NCBI GenBank assembly: GCA_039555135.1
Contig: CP114179.1
Location: forward strand, 3,100,001-3,164,000
Length of the DNA: 64,000 nt
Reading direction: 5' to 3'
From: Phycisphaeraceae bacterium D3-23
GTDB lineage: Bacteria; Planctomycetota; Phycisphaerae; Phycisphaerales; Phycisphaeraceae
Both the position numbers and the translations under genes were made by a program. Each line of letters starts with the position of its first letter. Positions within the stretch are counted from its first letter, which is position 1. Of the stretch, positions 52,211 through 62,400 are shown piece after piece. The notes beneath the pieces were generated by a model, which ran no database searches, had not been told where the DNA came from, and saw only the letters and a list, made by a program, of their open reading frames with translations.

Positions 52211-54397
52211 ATGAAACACCTCCCCCGCGCGCTGCTCATCCTCTTCGCACTGGCGCTGCCGATCCACGCGCAAGACGCCGACACCGAACGGCCCGACCTC
52301 CCGGTCCGCGTCGCGTGCGTCGGCGACGGCATCACCTACGGCACCGGTCTGCCCGAACGCGAACGCTGGTGCTACCCCGCGCTGCTGCAGGATATGCTCG
52401 GCGACGGATACGACGTACAAAACTTTGGGGTTGAGCAAGCAACGACGATCGCGGCGGGCGACCACCCGTATAGCGAGACACAGGCGTACCGCGACGCACT
52501 GGACTTCGAGCCGGACGTCGTCATCATCATGCTCGGGACTCACGACACACAGCCGGACAACTGGGAGCATTACGAGGACTTCATCTTCGACTACGAAGAC
52601 ATGGTCGCCGCATTCCGTGAGCACGCCGAGGCCCCCAGGGTGCTGCTGTGTGTGCCGCCGCCGACATGGACCGAGGAGCGAGCGGAGGCGGACCGGCTGC
52701 ACCGGTCTCCGGTGAATGAGCGTGTGAGGTTGCTTGGTTCTCGCACATCAAGCGAGCAGATTAACCTGCACGATCTGTTGATCCAGCGGCGGGACTGGTT
52801 CCCCGATGGGGTCCACCCCAATTCGTTCGGGGCGGAACTCATCGCCAAGCGAGTCTACGAACAACTCATGCTGCGGCAGGATGTAGAGTTTGACATCTCG
52901 CAGTCGCTCGAAGGCCTGCTTGAAGAGGATGTTGATTGGCTGCCGTTTTACGCGTTTGCTCAAGGCGACATCAGAAGCTGGCATTTCTCTGCAACGATCC
53001 TGCGGCCGCGGGTCGTTGCGGAAGGCCGGCCCTGGGTCTGGCGGGCGCGATTCTGGCGTCACGAACCGCAGGCAGACTACGCCATGCTCGAACGCGGTTG
53101 GCATGTGGTGTACTGCGATGTGTCGAATCTGTACGGCAACCCCGAGGCGGTCGAACGCTGGGATACGTTCTATCAACTCATGCGGGATGCTGGGCTTGGC
53201 GAAGACCTCGTGCTCGAAGGCATGAGCCGGGGCGGGCTGATCATCTACAACTGGGCCAAGGCGAACCCGGAAAAAGTCTGCGCGATCTACGGCGACGCGC
53301 CGGTCTGCGATATCCGGAGCTGGCCCGGGGGGCTGGGCGTGGGGCGAGGATCAACTGAGGGCCAGTTCGATGGACCTCTGGAATACATCCCCAGCGACTG
53401 GGAGACCGCACTAGACGCCTACGGCCTCACCGAAGATGACATCGCCAACTTCACCGGCAACCCGATCGACGGCCTTGAACCGCTGGCGGAGCATGGCGTA
53501 CCGCTGCTGCATGTCGTCGGCGAGGCGGACGACGTCGTGCCCGTCAGCGAAAACACCGCCATCCTCGAAGAACGATATCGCGCACTCGGCGGCGACATCA
53601 CCGTCATCCGCAAGCCCGGCGTCGGGCACCACCCGCACGCGCTGTCCGACCCCACGCCGATCGTCGACTTCTTCCTTGAAGCGACCGGCCGGAAGGTCAA
53701 CTTCGCGACAGTGGCCCGGCCCAGTGTCGAGTTCCGCGCGGGCGCGGGCTGGGGCAACGGCACATGGTGGACCCAGCATGAACACTTCAATGCGTTGGGC
53801 GAGCAGCACGACCTCGACGTCGTCTTCATCGGCGACTCGATCACGCAGAGCTTTACGGGTGTGGCGGATCGGCTTGGGCATGAAGGCGGCGGCCGAACCT
53901 TTGACCGCGCGTTTGGCGACCTCCGGGCCGCGGGGTTTGGGCTCGCCGGCGACCGCACCGAGCACCTGCTCTACCGCATCGCCAACGGCAACTTCGACCA
54001 CATCGACCCGAAGGTCGTCGTCCTGATGATCGGCGTCAACAACATCAACGCCGCGGGCAACACCGGCGAACAGACGGCGCAGGGCACCCGCGCGGTCGTC
54101 GCCGCGTTGCGCGAAAAAGTGCCGGGGGCGCATGTCATCGTGCTGGGTTGTTTCCCGACCGGGCCCCGGGCCGACAGCCCGAACCGGCGGGCGGTCGATG
54201 TGCTGCACGACAACATCGCGGACATCGGTGATGCAGATGACCAGGTCACCTACCTCGACCTGCGGCCGCTGTTCCTGAACGAGGACGGCACGCTCAACGG
54301 CAACATGCGCGGCGACGCGATCCACCTCACCGGCGCCGGCTACGTGGCCTGGGCGGACGCGATCGGGCCCGTGATCCGCGAGCTGCTGGCGGAGTAG
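52211..54397 (+). CDS. Three-domain esterase: SGNH-like, alpha/beta hydrolase, SGNH hydrolase
   Basis: This 728-residue secreted protein (signal LLILFALALPIHAQ) joins three hydrolase folds. Domain 1 (about 30-225) is SGNH-like, but its first block reads VGDGITYG where the nucleophile Ser of GDS is expected. The later FPDGVHPN block is kept, so this domain is probably inactive or binding. Domain 2 (about 250-500) is an alpha/beta hydrolase with nucleophile elbow LEGMSRGG, Asp in GEADDVVPV and His in GVGHHPHA. Domain 3 (about 540-728) is an intact SGNH hydrolase (VVFIGDSITQSF, GVNNI, GDAIHLTGAGY). The likely substrate is an ester-decorated polysaccharide. The start at 52211 is six bases after TACAGT. 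Confidence 0.85.
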   Translation: MKHLPRALLILFALALPIHAQDADTERPDLPVRVACVGDGITYGTGLPERERWCYPALLQDMLGDGYDVQNFGVEQATTIAAGDHPYSETQAYRDALDFEPDVVIIMLGTHDTQPDNWEHYEDFIFDYEDMVAAFREHAEAPRVLLCVPPPTWTEERAEADRLHRSPVNERVRLLGSRTSSEQINLHDLLIQRRDWFPDGVHPNSFGAELIAKRVYEQLMLRQDVEFDISQSLEGLLEEDVDWLPFYAFAQGDIRSWHFSATILRPRVVAEGRPWVWRARFWRHEPQADYAMLERGWHVVYCDVSNLYGNPEAVERWDTFYQLMRDAGLGEDLVLEGMSRGGLIIYNWAKANPEKVCAIYGDAPVCDIRSWPGGLGVGRGSTEGQFDGPLEYIPSDWETALDAYGLTEDDIANFTGNPIDGLEPLAEHGVPLLHVVGEADDVVPVSENTAILEERYRALGGDITVIRKPGVGHHPHALSDPTPIVDFFLEATGRKVNFATVARPSVEFRAGAGWGNGTWWTQHEHFNALGEQHDLDVVFIGDSITQSFTGVADRLGHEGGGRTFDRAFGDLRAAGFGLAGDRTEHLLYRIANGNFDHIDPKVVVLMIGVNNINAAGNTGEQTAQGTRAVVAALREKVPGAHVIVLGCFPTGPRADSPNRRAVDVLHDNIADIGDADDQVTYLDLRPLFLNEDGTLNGNMRGDAIHLTGAGYVAWADAIGPVIRELLAE

Positions 54398-54408
54398 GGA
54401 TTCGACTT

Positions 54409-54513
54409 GTTTAGCCCGACGCCCAACGGGCGTGGCGTTGTCATGCGGTGGCGTGGGTGCCCGGTGTGTGTAGGGGGCGTGGACGCCGGCCCCGTTGGGG
54501 CCTGGGCTAAACG
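54409..54513. repeat. TTTAGCCCGACGCCCAACGG inverted repeat pair
   Basis: TTTAGCCCGACGCCCAACGG faces CCCGTTGGGGCCTGGGCTAA about 45 bases away. It follows the esterase stop by about 12 bases. Confidence 0.8.
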
Positions 54514-54688
54514 TGGCGTGGTCTGAGGTGGGGTTTGCCCGCTGGCGGGGGAGCGTTGCACCCCCTAAAATGAAGATTCGCACACATGAGGCGGCCGGCC
54601 CGGCTGACCCACGCGGTCCACCACTTCGGCGGACACACGCGTGGCCAGCGACGCCGACCCGCCTCAACCACATACAGGGCAAGATGTT

Positions 54689-55984
<1,296 letters not shown>

Positions 55985-55996
55985 GCGACGCTCCCC

Positions 55997-56034
55997 GTCG
56001 GGTGGGTGCAGCGAGTCCGCGAGCGCAACCCGCC
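55997..56034. repeat. GGTGGGTGCAGCGAGTCCGC repeat, single copy
   Basis: Single copy of the family at 24089 and 30368, placed 13 bases after citrate synthase. Confidence 0.7.
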
Positions 56035-56280
56035 ACGCGCTACCATTTGTTAGACAACACCCCCTCAAGCCCACGGCTTGCCGTCTGCGGTACGCCGCAG
56101 GATCGCGGCGTCCTGTGGCTCTCGCGACCCGGGCCCTCCCCGCGCACACCTTTCCACCCCCTTGGCGTCCCCCGCACCGCTTGGTAGGATGCTACCGTGC
56201 CTGCTACGCGGCGGGCCGTGTACCGTCTCAATCCCGACCGTCTTGGATCAAGTCCGATCCCACCCTTGAGGGGCCAAACC

Positions 56281-57477
56281 ATGAAACGATTCTCTCTATC
56301 ACTGCTCGCGCTGATGCTGATGACGTCGCTCGTCGGCTGTGGCGGCTCGTCCGTCTCGCTGCCCGAGTCCGCCATCACCGAAGACTGCTACGCCATCCAG
56401 TGGTTCGACACCAAGGCGATGAGCCCCGACATGGCCAAGGACATGATCCGTGGCATCGCCGACGACATGTCCGACGACCAGCCCAAGGCCCGTCTTTGGA
56501 TGTCCGCCCGCGCCGACATGGTCGAGTCCAGCTACGAAGAACGCTGGGACGCCTTTACCGAGGCCGGCGGCATCGGCTTCCTTCGCCTGCACTACGTCCT
56601 CGAGAAAAAGGGCGAAGGCGACGACGCCGACCCCACCACGCACTACCGCACCTACGTCCTGATCCGCGTCAAGAAGAGCGCGGACATCGGCGACCTCGAA
56701 AAAGCCATCAAAGACTACGTCGCCGATGACAACGGCAACCGTGAGGACAACGAAGTCAAGCTCGAGAAAGTCGACGGCGAAGAGGAGTGGTACTGGCTCA
56801 CGACCGAAGGCCGGCCCGAGGGCTTCAAGCTCCCCGAAAAGAAGGACGAGGACGCGCTCAAAGCATTTAACAAGCTCATCGGCCAGACCGGCGGCGCACC
56901 GGCGTACTCCGTCTGGCGCACCAATGAAAAACTGATCGAGTCGCTCGAAAAGCGTCTCGACGACGACGAAGTCGATCTCACCGACGACGAGGAAGCCCGC
57001 CTCAAGGAAGCCGTCCACCTGCAGTCGGTCGTCATGGCGATCACGCCCGGCCCGAGCCCGAGCGTCGAGGTTTCCGTCACATTCGACGACAAGGAATACG
57101 CCAAGACCTTCGCCGAGGAACACAACGACGGCCTCTCCCAGCGGCGTGCGATGCTCAAGCAGGTCCTGATGGGCGCCGAGAACCCGCCACACCCCTCCGT
57201 CGTCGACCGATTGGTGGAGCAGATGGAAGTCAAGCCCTCGGGCGCGACCGTCTCGATCAGCATGAACGCCCGCAACGTCAAGGACGGCCTCGCCATCCGC
57301 GCGTCGCAACTCGACAACGGCGGCATCGACACGACGACCCCCGGCGGGATCTTCGCCATGTTCGACATGGGCCAGCCCGCGTCGCGCCAGTTCTCTGTGC
57401 TGCGGGTCCCGTCGATGCCCGGCTCAATGGGCGTCTTCGGCCTCAGCTTCAACGACCCCAGCGGCCGGGACCGCTGA
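56281..57477 (+). CDS. Hypothetical lipoprotein
   Basis: This 398-residue protein has a lipoprotein signal (LALMLMTSLVGC, lipid Cys at residue 20) and a soluble, highly charged body (DDDEVDLTDDEEARLKEAVH; EKKDEDALKAFNKLIGQTGG). The last third contains several beta-type segments (SPSVEVSVTFDDKEYAKTFA). The start at 56281 follows GAGGGG. I recognise no family. Gene context (citrate synthase before, asparaginase-like hydrolase after) gives no functional hint. It has its own terminator. Confidence 0.8.
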   Translation: MKRFSLSLLALMLMTSLVGCGGSSVSLPESAITEDCYAIQWFDTKAMSPDMAKDMIRGIADDMSDDQPKARLWMSARADMVESSYEERWDAFTEAGGIGFLRLHYVLEKKGEGDDADPTTHYRTYVLIRVKKSADIGDLEKAIKDYVADDNGNREDNEVKLEKVDGEEEWYWLTTEGRPEGFKLPEKKDEDALKAFNKLIGQTGGAPAYSVWRTNEKLIESLEKRLDDDEVDLTDDEEARLKEAVHLQSVVMAITPGPSPSVEVSVTFDDKEYAKTFAEEHNDGLSQRRAMLKQVLMGAENPPHPSVVDRLVEQMEVKPSGATVSISMNARNVKDGLAIRASQLDNGGIDTTTPGGIFAMFDMGQPASRQFSVLRVPSMPGSMGVFGLSFNDPSGRDR

Positions 57478-57498
57478 CCGGGCGACCCGCGTCCCCAC

Positions 57499-57525
57499 GC
57501 CCCCGATTGTCGGGGGCTTTTTTTT
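57499..57525 (+). terminator. Terminator after the lipoprotein gene
   Basis: GCCCCCGA and TCGGGGGC form an 8-pair stem with a TTG loop, followed by eight T. It lies 21 bases after the stop codon. Confidence 0.92.
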
Positions 57526-57556
57526 GAGAATCACACCCGCACACTGAGTGCAACCG

Positions 57557-58468
57557 ATGCCTGACACCGTCTTCGTATCTACCTGGTCCTTCGGCGAGTC
57601 TGCGGTCCGCACTTGCTGGGCATGGTGGCAGGCCGAGCACGACCTCGAACGTGCCGCCGTCGCGGGTACCGCGGCCGTCGAGATCGATCCGACGATCCCC
57701 ACCGTCGGCCGGGGGGGCTTGCCCAACCGCGACGGCGTCATGGAACTCGACGCCGCCTTCATGCGCGGCAGCGACCTGCGCTGCGGCGCGGTCGCCGCGC
57801 TACGCAAGACGCTGCCCGCCATTGATGTCGCCTACAAGGTCGCCACCCGCACCGACCACGTCCTCCTCGCGGGCCAGGGCGCCGACGACTTCGCCATGGC
57901 CAACGGCTTCACGCCGCAGTCGCTGCTGACCGACAAGTCGCGCAAGGCCTACGAAGACTGGCAGGCCAAAGTCCGGGCAGGCGAGATCGACCCCGACCGC
58001 ATGGTCGGCCACGACACCGTCGGCGTCTTGGGCTGGCACCGCGACTCGCTGGCCGTGGACGACACGCCCGGCGAGACCGTCGCCTGTGTCGCCACCAGCG
58101 GGCTGGGCTGGAAACGCGCGGGCCGGGTGGGCGACTCGCCGATCGTCGGCGCGGGGCTCTACGCCGACGACCACGCCGGCGCGGTCGTCTGCACCGGCGT
58201 GGGCGAATCGATCTTCAAACACGCCCTGGCCATCCGTATCACCGATGCGATGGCCCGCGGCCAAAGCGCCGATGCCGCTTGCCACGAAGCCCTCGCCGCC
58301 ATACTCAAACGCGACCCCCAAACCGCCAAGCAAGGCATCAGCGCCCTCGCCATCCGAAACGACGGCCAGGTCGGCGCCGCCACTACCCGCACCGACAGCC
58401 ACATCTTCGAGTACCACCTCTGCGCGGACGGCCAGTTCGACAAGGTCGTGCCCGACCCCGTGGGGTAA
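57557..58468 (+). CDS. Ntn-type asparaginase / glycosylasparaginase
   Basis: This 303-residue protein belongs to the isoaspartyl peptidase/N4-(beta-N-acetylglucosaminyl)-L-asparaginase family. The precursor cleaves itself before a Thr that becomes the nucleophile: here Thr in GHDTVGVLGWH. The downstream loop GRVGDSPIVGAGLYADD is the family signature for substrate binding. No signal peptide is seen at this start (57557), unlike secreted family members. The enzyme would release aspartate from glycosyl-asparagine or isoaspartyl peptides. The gene is convergent with cutC, with a repeat between their stops. Confidence 0.9.
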   Translation: MPDTVFVSTWSFGESAVRTCWAWWQAEHDLERAAVAGTAAVEIDPTIPTVGRGGLPNRDGVMELDAAFMRGSDLRCGAVAALRKTLPAIDVAYKVATRTDHVLLAGQGADDFAMANGFTPQSLLTDKSRKAYEDWQAKVRAGEIDPDRMVGHDTVGVLGWHRDSLAVDDTPGETVACVATSGLGWKRAGRVGDSPIVGAGLYADDHAGAVVCTGVGESIFKHALAIRITDAMARGQSADAACHEALAAILKRDPQTAKQGISALAIRNDGQVGAATTRTDSHIFEYHLCADGQFDKVVPDPVG

Positions 58469-58472
58469 GGAT

Positions 58473-58531
58473 AGGCCAAGGGAGCCGCGCGATTCACTCG
58501 CCCCCTTGGCCCCTTGGCCCCTTGGCCCCCA
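58473..58531. repeat. GGGGCCAA 8-base-periodic repeat overlapping the end of cutC
   Basis: Three direct CTTGGCCC units at 58505-58528 face an inverse GGCCAAGGGAG at 58474. On the minus strand the units read GGGGCCAA and encode the last residues of CutC. This is a variant of the GTGGCCAA arrays around 47218-47671. Confidence 0.65.
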
Positions 58532-59297
58532 TCCCCGCCTCCCGCATCGCCTCGACCACCCGCGCGACCAGGTGCTGGTCGGTCGCGCCGTACTGCGACT
58601 CGGGCGGGAGGTTCGCGACGCTGAAACGCAGGTCGGGGTTGTTGCGGTTGGACCGGTCCTGCAGCGCGCCGCGCAGCGAGCCGTGCATCTGGGTACAGCC
58701 GGTGAACTGCATGAGCTGCGCGACGTTGTCGGGACGGACCCCGCCGCCGGGGAGCAGCTCGATCCGGCCCGCCGCCTTCTTCGTGAGCGCACCGATCGTC
58801 CCGGCCCCGGCAAAGGCGGTGCTCGCCTGCCCGCTGGTCAGTACCCGGCAAAAGCCAAGCTCAATCAGCGTCTCGATCGCATCCATCGGCGCGGGCGTCA
58901 GGTCAAACGCGCGGTGGAATACCGCCTGCTTGCCCGCTTCGAGAATCGGCGCGATGAGTTCCGCACAGCGCTCGCGGTCGATCTTGCCCAGCTCCGTCAG
59001 CACCCCCAGCGCGACGCCGTCCGCGCCGAGCTTGAGCGCCAGTGCGATGTCGCGCTGCATCACCCGCAGGTCGGACTTGTGGTAGCAGAACCCGCCCGGG
59101 CGCGGCCGAATCATCGCGACCACCGTCGCGGGTGTCGCGCTGAGCGCCTCGACGACTTCGAGCAGCAGCCCGGCCGAGGGCGTCAGCCCGCCCAGCTCCA
59201 ACGCGCTGTTGAGCTCGACACGCCCTGCGCCGCCGTCGACCGCGGCGAGCGCATCGGCCAACGACGCGACACAGACTTCAAGCAGAGGTAAAGACAT
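58494..59297 (-). CDS. cutC: CutC-type protein (copper homeostasis family)
   Basis: This 267-residue TIM-barrel protein has the family signatures LEVCVASLADALAAVDGGAG, RVELNSALELGGLTPS, IRPRPGGFCYHKSDL, GVALGVLTELGKID, VFHRAFDLTP, VLTSGQ and LPGGGVRPDNV. The family was linked to copper tolerance, but later work suggests a role that is not strictly copper export; the biochemical function remains open. The start at 59297 lies next to a two-hairpin repeat. The final about ten residues (AKGPRGQGGE) are encoded by the 8-base repeat at 58501-58530 and are not expected in homologs. Confidence 0.92.
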   Translation of the reverse strand: MSLPLLEVCVASLADALAAVDGGAGRVELNSALELGGLTPSAGLLLEVVEALSATPATVVAMIRPRPGGFCYHKSDLRVMQRDIALALKLGADGVALGVLTELGKIDRERCAELIAPILEAGKQAVFHRAFDLTPAPMDAIETLIELGFCRVLTSGQASTAFAGAGTIGALTKKAAGRIELLPGGGVRPDNVAQLMQFTGCTQMHGSLRGALQDRSNRNNPDLRFSVANLPPESQYGATDQHLVARVVEAMREAGMGAKGPRGQGGE

Positions 59298-59314
59298 GGT
59301 GATCCCTGGGTCTG

Positions 59315-59410
59315 GGTGCCATACAACTGGCCTGTCCGCAGGCCTGTGGTGTGCTTGTCCACAAAAAACGAAATCACACACGGGAGCCCTTCGGGCAGTG
59401 GTGTGGCACC
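59315..59410. repeat. GGGTGCCATACAACTG two-hairpin repeat element
   Basis: GGGTGCCATACAACTGGCCT faces CAGTGGTGTGGCACCCC, with an A-rich centre (ACAAAAAACGAAATC). Closely parallel to 1399-1508, which has the same two hairpins and the same spacing. Confidence 0.82.
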
Positions 59411-59423
59411 CCGATGCGCCATC

Positions 59424-62400
59424 CTACGTCGCTGACGGCAGCGCGACATTCCCGTTCTCATCGATCACGCACCGCCCGCTATCGAGCAGCCGCTGCACCG
59501 CCGCGTCCACCGCCGGCTGGACCCGGCTGGTCACGCGCGAAAAACCGAACAGGTCCGCCACCGCGCGGTCCAGTTCGGCGCGCGGCAGCGCGACCATCTG
59601 CGCGAGCACCGCCAACGCCGCGTTGCCCAGCTCCTCGGGCGCGACCTCTTCGATATGGCGAAGCGGCTCGGCCCCCTCCGCCGGCACACGGAAACCCTCG
59701 AACGAATCGGGCGGCACCGACGCGTCCCACACAAACTCGCCGTGCAGCATCGCGTCCTTAGCCATCACGCGGCGCATGAGCAGTTGGTCTACACGCCGCT
59801 GCGCCTTGCCGGTGAGTCGGCCGATCCCCCACCGCGCCGTCACCCGCCGCGAGAGCAGCTCGCGGTGGATCGGGCCCTCGCGTTCGATGACCTTCATCAG
59901 CGACTTGGCCGCGCGGGACTGCTTGGCGTCGTCGTAGAAGTCCTCGCTGGTCCCCGCCGGCCGGGACGCGACGTACGGCTTGTACACCGTTAGGCCGGGG
60001 ATCGTGCGCGGGCTCGCGTGGCGCTGTTTTGTGGGCTGCGATGCGCCGCTCGACTTTGCCTTGGGCTTGTCGGGCTCGCCGCGCTGCGCCTGCTCGATCG
60101 CCTCGCGTAGGCGCTCGGCCTCGCGGGCCGGGTCGTGCCACCAGTCGGCCGACCACACCCGGTGCAGCCGCCAGCCCAGCCCACCCATGACGCCGGGCCG
60201 GGTCCGGTCGCGGTCGCGCGCGGCCGGGGCGTTCGCGTAAAACGGCCCGTCGCACTCGATGCCCAGAAGATACCGCCCTTCGTCCTCCGGGTCGCGCACA
60301 CCGAGTACCACCCGGTAGCCCGACGCGCCCACATGCCGATCGACGTCGAACCCAAGTTCGCGCACCGCCGACTCGATCGCCTGCTCAAACGGCATCACCG
60401 CGCGCAGCTTGCGGTCGAGCGTGACCGCCTCGCCGATCGCCGCCGCGCCGCGCTGCGCGTAGTCCAGGAAGCTCCGCATGTGCTTCACGCCGACCTGCTG
60501 CGTGCGCGACAGGTCGATCTGGTCGGCCCGCAGCGAGGAGAACACGACGACCCGCCGCCGGGCCCGTGTGATCGCGACGTTCAGCCGGCGCTCGCCGCCC
60601 TCGCGGTTAAGCGGGCCGAAGTTCATCGAGACCTTGCCGCTGGCGTCGGGCCCGTAGCACACGGAGAAGAAGATCTCGGCGCGTTCGTCGCCCTGCACGT
60701 TTTCGAGGTTCTTGACGAAGACGGGTTCTTCGACCGTGCCGCCAAAGAACACGTCGATCTCCGGGTGGTCACGCCGGGCAACGTCGAGCAGGTCTTCGAT
60801 CAGCACCTGCTGCGCCATCGAGAACGTGACGACGCCGATGCTCTGGTAGCTGTCCGTGTCGTAGTGCTGGAGGCGTGACACAAGTTCGTCGACGAGGGCC
60901 TGCGCTTCCTTGGGGTTGGTGCAGGTTCGGCCGCGGTCGTACTCGCCGTCTTCGATGTGGCGCATCATCACGCCCATCTCGTCGGAAGACGCGACCGGGC
61001 TGGGGAAGGTGAATAGCCCATTGTTGTAGTAGTGGTAGTTGCTGAAGGTGATGAGCGATTCGTGGCGCGAGCGGTAGTGCCACAGCAGCCGCATCGACGG
61101 GAGCCCGGCCGCGCTGCACTCGTCGAGGATGCTCTCGAGTTCCTCGAAGTCGTTCTCGTCGGGCACCGCGTCGTCGCTCTCGAGCTTGTGGAAGAACGAG
61201 GTCGGGGGGAGCTGTTTGCTGTCGCCCACGACGACGCAGGTGGTCCCCCGCGCGATCGCGCCGACCGCGTCCCACACCGGGATCTGCGAGGCCTCATCGA
61301 ACACGACGATGTCGAACGGCGGGTAGTCCGCATCCAGGTACTGCGCGACCGACAGCGGGCTCATCAACAGGCACGGCTTCAATCTCGGCAGCAGGTTCGG
61401 CACCGCCTGCATGAGCTTGCGCACCGGCATGTGTCGGCGTTTGAGCTTCATCTGCCGCTTGAGGATGCCGACCTCGGAGTTCGCGCTGGGCTCGGAGATC
61501 ACGAGCGGGACCTTCTGCGCGAGCTTGGCGTAGACGACCTGGCCTGCGGTCTGGAGGTGGCGCTTGTCCAGGTCGCGGAAGAGGTCGAGCTGGCGTTCGT
61601 GCTCGCTGCTGGCGAACTGGCCCAGGGTGGGGTCGGCGTCGGAGAGCGTCGCGTGCCACTGGGTGAGGACGCTTCGCGTGAGCACGTCGTCGAACTGCTG
61701 TGGGCCGATGAGGCGGGTTTCGTAGGCCTGGATCAGCGGGCCCAAGTGGTGCGCGACGGCCTGTTCACGCACCGCGCGGTAGTGGCACCAGTCGCGCAGG
61801 GCGAGGGTGTTGTCGCGCCAGGCGTCGAGGGTTGCGTGGAGAATGGGTAGCCGATCGCTGTCGTCGGGCGCACCCCACGCGGCGTCGGGGTCGGTGTGCA
61901 TCAGCGTGTTGAGCGGGTCGAGTGTTGCCGTGAGTTTTGATTCAGCGCGGTCCAGCGCGTCGGTGGCGCGTCGGGCTTCGCTCTGGGGTTCGATGAAACG
62001 TTCGCGCTGGTTGACCGCGAGATCGATAGCGCGGCGTTGGGCATCGGCGGGTTCGCCGATCGCGCTGACGGCGGGCTGGGCGATATGGTCGCGGTAGCGC
62101 TGGGCCCAGTCGATCTGCTGCGTGAGCGTGTCCCAATCGGCTTCGCCGTCACGCCATGCCGGGCCAAACGCTGTCGCGGCGGGGCGTGCGGGGTCGGCGA
62201 GCTTTGCGGTGAGGGTCTTGAGCTTGCGGAGCGCATCGAGGTCTTCGATGAGCTGCGTGTTGCCGGGCAGTTTGCCGCCGATGAGGACGAGCTTGAGGCG
62301 TTTGCGTGGGCCGCGGCACTTGAACCAGGAGATGATCGGCAGCGCGGTCATCCCGGCCGCGAGCTGGTTGCGCAGCGTATCGAGGTCTTCGTTCAGCACG

